Below, piece after piece: positions 1 to 7,917 of a stretch of DNA of 64,000 bases. A program made the translations under genes and the position numbers. Position 1 is the stretch's first letter. Every line of letters starts with the position of its first letter. The notes beneath the pieces are model-generated. The model ran no database searches, had not been told where the DNA came from, and worked only from the letters and a program-made list of their open reading frames with translations. The DNA is from Micromonospora ferruginea (GTDB lineage Bacteria; Actinomycetota; Actinomycetes; Mycobacteriales; Micromonosporaceae), in assembly GCF_013694245.2 (NCBI RefSeq), contig NZ_CP059322.2:5153001-5217000 (forward strand). The letters are read 5' to 3'.

Positions 1-14
1 AGCAGGTGTAACCG

Positions 15-698
15 GTGACACCCGTGGTGGATTCCGTCGCCGTGCCGCCGCGCGGCCACCGGGTGCGCCAGACCATCGAGCAGCTCCGGGCCCGCATCCT
101 GGGCGGCGAGTGGCCGGTCGGCGGGCGCATCCCCACCGAGCCGCAACTGGTCGCCGCGCTCGGCGTGGGGCGCAACACGGTCCGCGAGGCGGTCCGCGCC
201 CTGGTGCACGCCGGCGTGCTGGAGTGCCGGCAGGGCTCCGGCACCTACGTGGTGTCGACCGACGAGCTGGCCCCGGTGGTGGCCCGCCGGCTCACCGACG
301 ACCGGATGGCCGAGGTGATCGAGGTCCGGCGCGCGTTCGAGGTGGAGGCCGCCCGGCTGGCCGCGCTGCGGCGTACCCCGGAGGATCTGGCGGCGCTCGA
401 CGGCGCGCTCGCCACCCGGGAGGCCGCCTGGCGTTCCGGCCGGGTGGACGAGTTCGTGGAGGCGGACGCCGCGCTGCACACGGTGGTGGTGGCCGCCGCG
501 CACAACGCCATGCTCGCCGAGCTGTACGCCTCGGTCGGCGCCGCGCTGCGCAGCACCGTCGCCCAGGCCATGGGCACGGCGCTGACCGACGAGCGGTACG
601 TCGACCACGGTCGACTCGTGGAGGCGATCCGGGCCGGCGATCCGGAGCGGGCAGCGATCGAGGCCGGTGCTTTTCTCGAAGGGCCGCACGGGGCATAG
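15..698 (+). CDS. GntR/FadR-family transcriptional regulator
   Basis: DNA-binding repressor of the GntR superfamily, FCD subfamily. The winged helix-turn-helix lies at about residues 20-80 and contains the family signature GRNTVREAVRAL followed by the wing GSGTYV. The remaining ~140 residues are helical and match the FCD effector domain, which in this family binds a small acid and often a metal. Length (227 aa) is normal. The GTG start at 15 is preceded by an in-frame TAA at 9-11, so the 5' end is inside the window, and AGCAGG lies just upstream. The effector and target cannot be told because the upstream neighbour, normally the regulated gene, is outside the window. Confidence 0.9.
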   Translation: MTPVVDSVAVPPRGHRVRQTIEQLRARILGGEWPVGGRIPTEPQLVAALGVGRNTVREAVRALVHAGVLECRQGSGTYVVSTDELAPVVARRLTDDRMAEVIEVRRAFEVEAARLAALRRTPEDLAALDGALATREAAWRSGRVDEFVEADAALHTVVVAAAHNAMLAELYASVGAALRSTVAQAMGTALTDERYVDHGRLVEAIRAGDPERAAIEAGAFLEGPHGA

Positions 699-737
699 GT
701 TGTCCCCGACGGAGATTCGGACAGCACGGGAGAGCGG

Positions 738-1208
738 ATGCTCAAGGGCTTCAAAGACTTCATCATGCGCGGCAACGTCGTCGACCTGGCGGTCGGTGTC
801 GTCATCGGCGCCGCGTTCACCGGCGTGGTCACGCAGCTGACCAAGTCGTTCCTGGAACCGCTGGTGCGGGTGGTCATCGTGTTGATCACCGGCAACAAGA
901 ACGGGCTCACCGGCTCGACGCCCATGTTCCGGGGCGTCGCGTTCGACTGGGTGGCGTTCGTCAACGCGGTGATCACGTTCGCACTCACCGCGGCGGCGCT
1001 CTACTTCCTGGTCGTCTACCCGATGAACCGGCTCGCCGAGCGGCGCAAGCGCGGCGAGGAGCCGCCGCCCTCCGCGCCCAGCGAGGAGGTCAAGCTGCTC
1101 ACCGAGATCCGGGACGCGCTGCTCGCCGGCGGGCAGGGCACGCCCGCCCAGCGCGGCGCGCTGGACGACGTGCTGGGTCGCCGGCAGGAGCCGCCGGCCC
1201 CGCGCTGA
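738..1208 (+). CDS. mscL: Large-conductance mechanosensitive channel MscL
   Basis: Homopentameric membrane channel that opens under high membrane tension and releases osmolytes during hypo-osmotic shock. The N-terminus MLKGFKDFIMRGNVVDLAVG is the diagnostic MscL amphipathic helix plus start of TM1; the second membrane helix is around residues 70-100 (FALTAAALYFLVVYPMN). The charged cytoplasmic bundle follows (RKRGEEPPPS, then VKLLTEIRDAL). Length 156 aa fits actinobacterial MscL. The ATG at 738 has GGGAG seven bases upstream. A strong hairpin follows the stop codon, so the gene is probably monocistronic. Confidence 0.97.
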   Translation: MLKGFKDFIMRGNVVDLAVGVVIGAAFTGVVTQLTKSFLEPLVRVVIVLITGNKNGLTGSTPMFRGVAFDWVAFVNAVITFALTAAALYFLVVYPMNRLAERRKRGEEPPPSAPSEEVKLLTEIRDALLAGGQGTPAQRGALDDVLGRRQEPPAPR

Positions 1209-1220
1209 CGCCATAGCTCA

Positions 1221-1251
1221 TCGGCCCCCGCGGAGATTTCGCGGGGGCCGA
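1221..1251 (+). terminator. Hairpin terminator after mscL
   Basis: Perfect 12-bp inverted repeat TCGGCCCCCGCG / CGCGGGGGCCGA with a 7-nt loop (GAGATTT), starting 12 bp after the mscL stop. There is no T tract, as is usual in high-GC actinomycetes. It also isolates the SOS-controlled gene that starts 35 bp later. Confidence 0.8.
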
Positions 1252-1257
1252 CGAGAA

Positions 1258-1273
1258 TCGAACACATGTTCGA
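1258..1273 (+). promoter_or_regulatory. LexA (SOS) box
   Basis: TCGAACACATGTTCGA is a perfect 16-bp palindrome and matches the Gram-positive/actinobacterial Cheo box CGAACRNRYGTTYC. It is followed immediately by TAGAGT (1274-1279), a -10 element, then six bases, then the ATG at 1286. A LexA dimer bound here would cover the promoter, so the next gene should be DNA-damage inducible. Confidence 0.85.
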
Positions 1274-1285
1274 TAGAGTCCGGCC

Positions 1286-1534
1286 ATGGAGCAGCGTAGG
1301 CACTGGTGGAACGGGAAATGGGGGCGGCTCGCCCGGCGGGACGTCTTCCTCCGGGTGGACGGCGACCGCTGGCACGTGGAGCAGCGCGCCGGCGGCGCCG
1401 AGGGGGTCTCCCGCTTCTACGAGCACGCCAGCGTCGAGGAGGCCGAGGAGACGGTCCGGTCGCTGCTCGACGGGGCGGACACCTGGCGCGAGTTGTCACC
1501 GCGCCCGCCGGGCGGCTGGGCCCCCTCCGTTTAG
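1286..1534 (+). CDS. Small protein under direct LexA control, unknown function
   Basis: An 82-residue basic, tryptophan-rich protein (MEQRRHWWNGKWGRL...) with no recognised domain, no signal peptide and no membrane segment. Residues about 15-65 could form a small alpha/beta fold (DVFLRVDGDRWHVEQR, then an acidic helix EEAEETVRSLL). Codon usage is strongly GC3-biased, supporting a real gene. The ATG is chosen because TAGAGT sits six bases upstream and there is no Shine-Dalgarno sequence, the pattern of a leaderless actinobacterial mRNA. The perfect SOS box ending 12 bp before the start implies induction by DNA damage. What it does in the SOS response is unknown to me. Confidence 0.75.
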   Translation: MEQRRHWWNGKWGRLARRDVFLRVDGDRWHVEQRAGGAEGVSRFYEHASVEEAEETVRSLLDGADTWRELSPRPPGGWAPSV

Positions 1535-1563
1535 CGCCCGCGCGCCACGGGAACCGCTCCGAC

Positions 1564-1929
1564 ATGAGCCAGCAGCAGGACACCGTCTCCCGGATCACCA
1601 CCGGCATGCGGGTGGTCGACTCCACCGACGTCGAGATCGGCACCGTCGATCTCGTCCAGCGCGGCGACCCGGCCGCGGTGACCGTGGAGGCCCCCGCCCC
1701 GGTGGACCCGGGCAGCAGCCTCGACGAGCTGATCGAGTCGGCCGCCGCCGAGGAGCCGGACGTGCCGGCCGACCTGGCCGCCCGGCTGCTGCGCGAGGGC
1801 TACCTCAAGGTCCGCACCGAACTGGCCGACACCGGCGCGGTCTACGTGCTGGCCGACCGGATCGCGGCCGTGACCGACGGCGCGGTCCGCCTCACCGTCC
1901 CCGTCGCGGAGCTCCCCGCCGAGGAGTGA
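1564..1929 (+). CDS. Hypothetical protein, PRC-barrel/DUF2171-like
   Basis: A 121-residue acidic soluble protein. It has repeated beta-strand-like stretches of the type TGMRVVDSTDVEIGTVDLV and VLADRIAAVTDGAVRLTV, which resemble PRC-barrel or DUF2171 domains that set a property and then list its value. A central acidic helix (LDELIESAAAEEPDVPADLAARLLREG) separates the two halves. The ATG at 1564 begins this conserved-looking region. It follows the SOS gene by 29 bp and could be cotranscribed with it. The domain match is by eye and only moderate. Confidence 0.7.
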   Translation: MSQQQDTVSRITTGMRVVDSTDVEIGTVDLVQRGDPAAVTVEAPAPVDPGSSLDELIESAAAEEPDVPADLAARLLREGYLKVRTELADTGAVYVLADRIAAVTDGAVRLTVPVAELPAEE

Positions 1930-1978
1930 CCACCGGCCGACGTTCGAGCGGTCCACGCCGAAACCGGGCGGAAAGCCG

Positions 1979-3214
1979 TCAGGACGGCCGGTGGGTGCCC
2001 GCCAGGTCCGCGTCCACCGTGGGCCGGCCGTCCGGATCGACCGGCTCCGGGGAAGCGGGGGTCGGGGTGGCCCGGCGGCGGAAGAGCAGGAGCATCAGGC
2101 AGCCGGCGACCAGGCCCCAGAACGCGCCGCCGATTCCGAGCAGGCTGACCCCGGACGCGGTGACCACCAGCGTGACCACGGCGGCCTCCCGGGCGTACGG
2201 TTCGGCGACCGCCGCCGACACCGCGCCGGCCAGCGCGGCGAGCAGGGCCAGCCCGGCGACCGCCTCGACCAGCACCGGCGGGGAGAGCAGCACCAGCGCG
2301 GTGGCCACGCCGGCGCCGAGGCCGAGCAGGGCCAGTCCGATGCCGGCGGTGACCGAGGCGATCCAGCGCCGGTCCGGGTCGGGGTGGGCGTCGGGGCCGG
2401 CGGCGAGCGCGGCGGTGATCGCGGCCAGGTTCACCGCGTGCCCACCGGCCGTCGCGCCGAGCACGGTGGCGAGCCCGGTGACCCGCAGCGCGGAGCCGAG
2501 CGGGGCGCGGTAGCCGAAGCCGGCGAGCACGGCGGTGCCGGGCACGTTCTGCGCGGCCATGGTGACCAGGAACAGCGGCAGCGCGAGCCCGACGATCGCG
2601 GGCAGCGTCCAGGCCGGCGCGGTCAGCGCGACGACCGGGGCGGCGTCCAGCCGGGCCGGGCCGGTGGTGGTGAGCGCGATCGCCACCACGGCCACGGCGA
2701 GCGCGCCGGGCACCGCCCAGCGGCGGGCGAACCGGTGCAGCAGCAGCCAGACGAGCACCACCGGGCCGGCCAGTCGGGGCACCTCCACCAGGGCGCGTAC
2801 CGGTGCGGTGCAGAGCGGCAGCAGCACCCCGGCGAGCATGGCGGCGGCGATCGGGGCGGGGATGGCGGCGACCGCGCGCCCGAGCGCGGGAATCAGCCCG
2901 GCCGCGACGATCAGCAGGCCGGTGAGCAGGAAGGCGCCCACCGCGGCGGGCCAGCCGCCGGGGACCGGCCCGGTGGCCACGAGCAGCGCCGCGCCGGGCG
3001 TGGACCAGGCGATGGCGAGCGGCAGCCGGTGCCGCAGGCCGAGCCAGACCGCGCAGGCGCCGCTGGCCACGCAGAGCGCGAGCAGGCCGGAGGCGGCCTG
3101 GGCCGGGTCGGCGCCGACCGCGCGCAGCCCGGCCAGGACGACGGTGAACGAGCTGGCGAAGCCGACCAGGGCGGTCACCACGCCGGCCAGGACGGGTTGG
3201 AGTCGACCGGCCAC
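1979..3214 (-). CDS. BenE-family benzoate/proton symporter-like transporter
   Basis: An integral membrane protein of 411 aa with about 11-12 hydrophobic helices, matching the BenE family of aromatic-acid/H+ symporters. Recognisable segments are LTAPAWTLPAIVGLALPLFL, MAAQNVPGTAVLAGFGYRAP and GGHAVNLAAITAAL, all typical of BenE. The GTG start at 3214 is chosen because GGAGGGGG lies at the right distance; an upstream in-frame ATG at 3250 would run through the intergenic palindrome and has no ribosome site. It is divergent from an XRE-cupin regulator, the usual partner of this transporter in actinomycetes. Substrate is inferred, not shown. Confidence 0.85.
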   Translation of the reverse strand: MAGRLQPVLAGVVTALVGFASSFTVVLAGLRAVGADPAQAASGLLALCVASGACAVWLGLRHRLPLAIAWSTPGAALLVATGPVPGGWPAAVGAFLLTGLLIVAAGLIPALGRAVAAIPAPIAAAMLAGVLLPLCTAPVRALVEVPRLAGPVVLVWLLLHRFARRWAVPGALAVAVVAIALTTTGPARLDAAPVVALTAPAWTLPAIVGLALPLFLVTMAAQNVPGTAVLAGFGYRAPLGSALRVTGLATVLGATAGGHAVNLAAITAALAAGPDAHPDPDRRWIASVTAGIGLALLGLGAGVATALVLLSPPVLVEAVAGLALLAALAGAVSAAVAEPYAREAAVVTLVVTASGVSLLGIGGAFWGLVAGCLMLLLFRRRATPTPASPEPVDPDGRPTVDADLAGTHRPS

Positions 3215-3230
3215 GCTTCCCCCTCCGGTG

Positions 3231-3244
3231 TTCCGTTTACGGAA
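3231..3244. promoter_or_regulatory. Palindromic operator between benE-like gene and XRE regulator
   Basis: TTCCGTTTACGGAA is a perfect inverted repeat (6-bp arms, 2-bp centre) in the 55-bp divergent promoter region, 16 bp upstream of the transporter start and 25 bp upstream of the regulator start. Position and symmetry suit binding by the dimeric XRE regulator and joint control of both genes. The assignment is inferred. Confidence 0.6.
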
Positions 3245-3269
3245 CGACATGATGTAGCACGATAGCCCC

Positions 3270-3797
3270 ATGGACGTCGGCCCGCGGATCCGCGCCCTCC
3301 GGATGGACCGGGGGATCTCCCTCTCCGAACTGGCCCGGCTGGCCGGCGTCGGCAAGGCCACGCTCTCCGGCCTGGAGAACGGCGTCCGCAACCCCACCCT
3401 GGAGACGCTGTACGCGATCACCGCGCAGCTCGGCGTGCCGCTGACCGCCGTGCTGTCCGCGCCCGAGGAGACGCCGACCGTACGCGGGGTCGCGGTGGGC
3501 GCCACGCTGCTGGAGGTGTTCCACGACCGCGACGCCACCTACGAGCTGTACCGGATGCGGGTCAGCCCCGGGCCGGCCCAGCTCTCCCCCGCCCACCAGG
3601 CCGGCGTGACCGAACACGTGACGGTGTTCTCCGGCGTGCTGCGCGCCGGCCCGGTGGACGCCCCGCGCACCGCCGGGCCGGGCGAGTACCTGCGGTGGAC
3701 CTCCGACGTGCCGCACAGCTACGCCGCAGTGGGCGACGAGCAGGTCCGGGCCAGCCTGCTGCTGCGCTATCCGCGACCGTCCGGTAAGGACAATTGA
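3270..3797 (+). CDS. XRE-family regulator with C-terminal cupin domain
   Basis: A 175-residue regulator with an N-terminal helix-turn-helix (residues about 5-60; SLSELARLAGVGKATLSGLENG is the XRE HTH) and a C-terminal cupin beta-barrel (about 95-172; EHVTVFSGVL and GEYLRWTSDVPHSYAAV). This layout is common in actinobacterial repressors in which the cupin senses a small ligand. The ATG at 3270 lies at the end of a very short leader. It is divergent from the BenE-like transporter and probably controls it through the palindrome at 3231-3244. Confidence 0.9.
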   Translation: MDVGPRIRALRMDRGISLSELARLAGVGKATLSGLENGVRNPTLETLYAITAQLGVPLTAVLSAPEETPTVRGVAVGATLLEVFHDRDATYELYRMRVSPGPAQLSPAHQAGVTEHVTVFSGVLRAGPVDAPRTAGPGEYLRWTSDVPHSYAAVGDEQVRASLLLRYPRPSGKDN

Positions 3798-3890
3798 CAC
3801 ATACCCAGGATGCAAACGGATGACATTTCTTTCCGCCGACCCGGCAACGCGTAGAGACGCGGGGGCACTGTTCTTGGCAAGCTTGACCCC

Positions 3891-4610
3891 ATGACGCTCA
3901 TCCTCCGCTCGGCGATCCTCAACGACGTCGGCCTCGTCCGGACCAACAACGAGGACTCCGCCCTCGCCGGTGACCGCCTGGTGGCGGTGGCCGACGGCAT
4001 GGGCGGCCTGCCGGCCGGCGAGGTGGCCAGCGAGATCGTCATCCGGATCCTGGACGAGCTGACCCCGCCCACCGGCGCCGACGAGGCGGCCGACGCGCTG
4101 CGCGCCGTGGTCAGCACCGCGAACCAGCGCATCCGCGCGGCCATCACGGTGGACCCGGCGCGCGACGGCATGGGTACGACGCTGACCGCCGCCCTGCTGG
4201 CCGGCGACCGGCTGGTCCTCGCCCAGGTCGGCGACTCCCGGTGCTACCTGCTGCGCGACCACGAGCTGACCCAGCTCACCCGCGACGACACGTTCGTGCA
4301 GGCGCTCGTCGACCAGGGCGCGCTCTCCCGCGACCAGGCCCGCCACCACCCGCAGCGCTCGCTGGTCACCCGCGCGGTGCAGGGCTCGGACGCGCCCCCG
4401 GCGGTCGGCGCGCTCACCGTCTTCCCCGGCGACCGGCTGCTGCTGTGCAGCGACGGCCTCTCCGACTACGTGGAGGACGCCGCGATCGCCGCCGCGCTGG
4501 CCACCTACGGCGACCGTCAGCAGTGTGGCGAGCAGCTCGTGAAGCTGGCCCACCAGGCCGGCGCGCCGGACAACGTCACCGTGGTCATCTCCGACGTCGC
4601 CGAGGCCTGA
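3891..4610 (+). CDS. PP2C-type Ser/Thr protein phosphatase
   Basis: Metal-dependent phosphatase that reverses Ser/Thr kinase phosphorylation. All PPM motifs are visible: RTNNEDS near residue 20, VADGMGG near 40, GMGTTLTAAL near 90, VGDSRCYLLR near 110, LCSDGLSDYV near 185 and APDNVTVVI near 225; the aspartates in these motifs bind the catalytic Mn/Mg pair. At 239 aa it is a bare catalytic domain without a membrane anchor, similar to the PstP catalytic core. No kinase gene is adjacent, so its substrates are not indicated. Confidence 0.95.
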   Translation: MTLILRSAILNDVGLVRTNNEDSALAGDRLVAVADGMGGLPAGEVASEIVIRILDELTPPTGADEAADALRAVVSTANQRIRAAITVDPARDGMGTTLTAALLAGDRLVLAQVGDSRCYLLRDHELTQLTRDDTFVQALVDQGALSRDQARHHPQRSLVTRAVQGSDAPPAVGALTVFPGDRLLLCSDGLSDYVEDAAIAAALATYGDRQQCGEQLVKLAHQAGAPDNVTVVISDVAEA

Positions 4611-4662
4611 TCCCGGCCCCATTCGGGTTGCGACGCCAGCCCGGGCACGTTGGGATGAACGG

Positions 4663-5862
4663 ATGCACATTCGCCGGCTGGCCGCCGAGGACCGCCTGAC
4701 CACGAGCTTTCCCCTCCAGGCGTACGCGTTCGAGGCGTCGCCGATGACGGCGGTCCGGACCGACGAGTTCCGGGCCTACCTGCCGTACAACGCGGGGAAC
4801 ACGACGCTCGTGGTCGAGGAGGACGGCGTCACCACGGCGGCGGCGTCGGCGATCCCGATGCGGCAGAACCTGCGTGGCGCGGTGCTGCCGATGGCCGGAG
4901 TCGCCGGGGTGGCCACCCATCCGCTGGCCCGTCGGCGCGGGCACGTACGGACGCTCATGCACCGGCTCCTCGACGGGATGCGGGACGAGGGCCACCAGCT
5001 CAGCGCGCTGTACCCGTTCCGCGCCTCGTTCTACGAGCGCTTCGGCTACGTCGGGCTGCCCCGGCGGCGTACCGCTGTGTTCGCGCCGGCGGACCTGGCG
5101 CCGCTGCTGCGCGCCGAGCTGCCCGACGAGCTGGTGTGGGAGCGGATCGGGGCGGGCTACCCGCGGTGGCGCGACTACACCGACCGGTGCCTGCGCGAGC
5201 GGCACGGCTTCGCGGTCTTCCCCGACTTCCGCGCGGTCGGGCTGCGCGAGCGGGACGACCGCTGGCTGGTCAGCGTGGTGCGCGGCGGCGAGACGGTCGG
5301 CGCGGTCACCTACCGGATCGACGACCACGCCGGCACGTTGATCGCCGACGACCTGCTCTTCGACGACGCTTACGCCCGGGCGTCGCTGCTCCAGTTCTTC
5401 GCCCGGCACGTCGACCAGGTGCGCAGGATCAGCGTCGAGCTGGTCCCCGGGGAACTGCCCGAGCTGTGGCTCACCGACGTCGAGGTGCACACCGAGGCGC
5501 GGGTGCACCGGCCCGACTCCGCCGCGCCGATGGCCCGGCTGCTCAGCCTGGAGGCGCTCGCCGACCAGCCGGTCGGGGTGGGCCGGGTGCTCGTCGAGCT
5601 GGTCGGCGACCGCTGGCTCGCCGGCCGGCACCTGCTCGACGGCACCACCGGCAAGCTTGCGGTGCTGCCGGTCGACGGCGCCGCCGAGGGCCGCCTGCCG
5701 TGCGCGCGGCTCACCGCCGCCGGGCTCTCCGCCCTGGCGTACGGGGTGCTCGACCCGGTCGAGGTGGCCGTGCGCGGGCTGGGCGAGGTGCCGGTGGAGG
5801 CGGCCACCGAGCTGCGCCGACTCTTCCCCCGGGAACTGCCCTACCTGTTCGCCGATTTCTGA
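4663..5862 (+). CDS. Eis-like GNAT-family N-acetyltransferase
   Basis: A 399-residue protein of the Eis family, which are hexameric acetyltransferases able to acetylate aminoglycosides, peptides or proteins. It has the two tandem GNAT-type regions (about 1-285), with the acetyl-CoA loop VATHPLARRRGHVRTLM near residues 84-100, then a C-terminal SCP2-like domain (about 290-399). The chain ends LFADF; in characterised Eis proteins the C-terminal phenylalanine carboxylate acts as the catalytic base, and this feature is kept. The ATG at 4663 gives the expected family length. Whether it gives drug resistance cannot be judged from sequence. Confidence 0.9.
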   Translation: MHIRRLAAEDRLTTSFPLQAYAFEASPMTAVRTDEFRAYLPYNAGNTTLVVEEDGVTTAAASAIPMRQNLRGAVLPMAGVAGVATHPLARRRGHVRTLMHRLLDGMRDEGHQLSALYPFRASFYERFGYVGLPRRRTAVFAPADLAPLLRAELPDELVWERIGAGYPRWRDYTDRCLRERHGFAVFPDFRAVGLRERDDRWLVSVVRGGETVGAVTYRIDDHAGTLIADDLLFDDAYARASLLQFFARHVDQVRRISVELVPGELPELWLTDVEVHTEARVHRPDSAAPMARLLSLEALADQPVGVGRVLVELVGDRWLAGRHLLDGTTGKLAVLPVDGAAEGRLPCARLTAAGLSALAYGVLDPVEVAVRGLGEVPVEAATELRRLFPRELPYLFADF

Positions 5863-5887
5863 CCGGGTTGCCGGCGCCCGCGCGGGG

Positions 5888-5893
5888 TAGGTT
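5888..5893 (+). promoter_or_regulatory. -10 box of a probable leaderless promoter (ZIP gene)
   Basis: TAGGTT followed by seven bases and the GTG start at 5901. No Shine-Dalgarno sequence is present in between, so transcription probably begins at or next to the start codon. Confidence 0.55.
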
Positions 5894-5900
5894 CCTGCGG

Positions 5901-6650
5901 GTGCCGGGATGGTTGGAAGCGGGATTCTGGGGTCTGCTCGCCGGGTCCGCCCTGTTGATCGGGGCGGCCGTCGGGTTCTTCGTGCGGGTGCCGCGCCGGG
6001 CCACCGCGTCGGTGATGGCGTTCGGGGCGGGCGTGCTGCTCTCCGCCGTCTCGTTCGAGCTGATCGACGAGGCGCACGAGCAGGGCGGCCTGCTGCCGGT
6101 GGCGATCGGCGCGGCGGCCGGCGCGCTCGCGTACACCGGGGCGAACGTGCTGCTGGCCCGGCACGGGGCGCGGCATCGCAAGCGCTCCGGCGACGAGCAG
6201 CCCTCCGAGCAGGAGCAGCCCGGCTCGGGCAACGCGATCGCGGTCGGCGCGCTGCTCGACGGCGTACCCGAATCGGTGGTGATCGGCACGAGCCTGCTGG
6301 CCGGCGGCCCGGTCAGTTTCGTCACGGTGATCGCGGTGTTCCTCAGCAACGTGCCGGAGGGGTTGTCCAGCGCGGCCGGCATGCGGCAGGCCGGGCGGAC
6401 CCGGCGCTACGTCTTCGGGCTCTGGATCGCCATCGCGTTGATCTCCGGCGCCGCGTCGCTGGCCGGGTACACGCTGCTCGGCGGCGCCCCGCCGGAGGTG
6501 CTGGCCACCATCACCGCGCTCGCCGGTGGCGCGATCCTGGCGATGATCACCGACACCATGGTTCCGGAGGCGTTCGAGGACGCGCACCTGCTGGTCGGCC
6601 TGATCACCGTGCTCGGCTTCCTGGTCGCGTTCGCCCTCTCGCACATGTGA
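5901..6650 (+). CDS. ZIP-family divalent metal transporter
   Basis: An inner-membrane protein of 249 aa with about eight helices that imports Zn2+ or a related divalent metal down its gradient. The ZIP metal-pathway motifs are present: DGVPESVVIG near residue 120 and SNVPEGLSSAAGM near 155, with conserved Asp/Glu and Asn ligands. The loop between helices 3 and 4 is hydrophilic and charged (HGARHRKRSGDEQPSEQEQP), as in ZIPs, although it has few histidines. The GTG at 5901 is supported by the TAGGTT box and by giving a short N-terminus before the first helix. Confidence 0.88.
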   Translation: MPGWLEAGFWGLLAGSALLIGAAVGFFVRVPRRATASVMAFGAGVLLSAVSFELIDEAHEQGGLLPVAIGAAAGALAYTGANVLLARHGARHRKRSGDEQPSEQEQPGSGNAIAVGALLDGVPESVVIGTSLLAGGPVSFVTVIAVFLSNVPEGLSSAAGMRQAGRTRRYVFGLWIAIALISGAASLAGYTLLGGAPPEVLATITALAGGAILAMITDTMVPEAFEDAHLLVGLITVLGFLVAFALSHM

Positions 6651-6732
6651 CCGCCTGGCGGGTGGCTTAGCGGCGGGTTAAGGATCGCCCGTCGACTCGT
6701 GCCGGGGCGGCCCGTCCTCCTAGCATCGGCGG

Positions 6733-7917
6733 GTGCGCGTGAAGTCCGCTGTCTGCCTGCTCGCCCTCGCCCTGGCCACCGCCACGTTGCCCGGCTGCGG
6801 CGGCGACCCGTCCGATCGGCCCGCCCCGGCCGCCGCCACCGGCACGCCGGCCGGCACCGCGTCCGCCCCGGCGGCGGACGCCCCGGCCGCCTCGCCGAGC
6901 GCCCGCGCCGGCTTCGGCAGCGCCAAGCCGAGCCCCAGCGCCGCCCCGGCCGCGTTGCGCGCCGGCAACCCCGCCGGGCGGGCCACCGTGCCGGCCGAGG
7001 CGCGCGCGGTGGACACCTCCCGCCCGACCCGTACGGTAGGCACCGGCACGCCGGCGAGCTGCACCTCGGCGGCGGTGGTGAAGGCGGTGGCGGCCGGCGG
7101 GATCATCACCTTCGACTGCGGTCCGGCGCCGGTGACCATCACCATGAAGGCCACCGCCAAGGTGGTGAACTCGCACGGCCCGCGCATCGTGCTGGACGGC
7201 GGCGGCAGGGTGACGCTCAGCGGCGGGGGCGCCCGCCGGATCCTCTACATGAACACCTGCGACCAGGCGCAGGGCTTCACCACCTCGCACTGCCAGAACC
7301 AGGACCACCCGCAGCTCACCGTGCAGAACCTGACGTTCACCGACGGCAACTCGACGGGTGAGCGGACCGAGGGCGGCGGGGGTGGCGCGATCTTCGTGCG
7401 CGGCGGGCGGGTCAAGGTGGTCAACTCGCGATTCGTCGACAACCGCTGTGACCGCACCGGTCCGGACCTGGGCGGCGCGGCGCTTCGGGTGCTGAGCCAG
7501 TTCGACAACAAGCCGGTGTACGTGGTGGGCAGCACGTTCACCGGCGGGGTGTGCGCCAACGGCGCGGCGCTCAGCAGCATCGGCGTCTCGTGGACGGTGC
7601 TGAACAGCGTCTTCCGCGACAACCAGGCGGTCGGCTCCGGTGCGAACCCGGCCCGGGGCGGCACGCCCGGTGGCGGCAGCGGCGGCGCGATCTACTGCGA
7701 CGGCAACGAGTTCACGGTGAGGATCGCCGGGACGATCATCGAGGACAACCGCGCCAAGGAGGGCGGCGGCGCGGTCTTCTTCGTGAGCAACAACCGTACC
7801 GGCACCATGACGATCTCCGGCTCGACCCTGCGGCGGAACCCGAGCAAGGGCTTCGAGACGAAGGGCTTCCCCGGCATCTTCTTCCTCGGCGCCCGCCCCC
7901 CGTCGGTCACCCCGTAA
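6733..7917 (+). CDS. Secreted right-handed beta-helix lipoprotein
   Basis: A 394-residue exported protein. The N-terminus is a lipoprotein signal (VCLLALALATATLPGCGG; cysteine near residue 22), then a long Ala/Pro/Ser linker to about residue 95. The rest is made of parallel beta-helix rungs: repeated VVNSRFVDNRC, VVGSTFTGGVC, VLNSVFRDNQA, IAGTIIEDNRA and ISGSTLRRNPS units with N/D turns, as in pectate-lyase-like and polymorphic repeat folds. No catalytic set is clear, so an enzymatic role is unproven. A TAGCAT box six bases before the GTG start suggests a leaderless mRNA. The stop codon TAA is the first three bases of a dispersed palindromic repeat. Confidence 0.85.
   Translation: MRVKSAVCLLALALATATLPGCGGDPSDRPAPAAATGTPAGTASAPAADAPAASPSARAGFGSAKPSPSAAPAALRAGNPAGRATVPAEARAVDTSRPTRTVGTGTPASCTSAAVVKAVAAGGIITFDCGPAPVTITMKATAKVVNSHGPRIVLDGGGRVTLSGGGARRILYMNTCDQAQGFTTSHCQNQDHPQLTVQNLTFTDGNSTGERTEGGGGGAIFVRGGRVKVVNSRFVDNRCDRTGPDLGGAALRVLSQFDNKPVYVVGSTFTGGVCANGAALSSIGVSWTVLNSVFRDNQAVGSGANPARGGTPGGGSGGAIYCDGNEFTVRIAGTIIEDNRAKEGGGAVFFVSNNRTGTMTISGSTLRRNPSKGFETKGFPGIFFLGARPPSVTP

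Noticed and set aside
110..1216. A 368-codon frame across the GntR and mscL genes
   Set aside because: Arg/Gly-rich shadow frame running through two certain genes.
3237..4703. A 488-codon minus-strand frame opposite XRE and PP2C genes
   Set aside because: Shadow of two clear genes; composition of Gly/Arg/Val/His without motifs.
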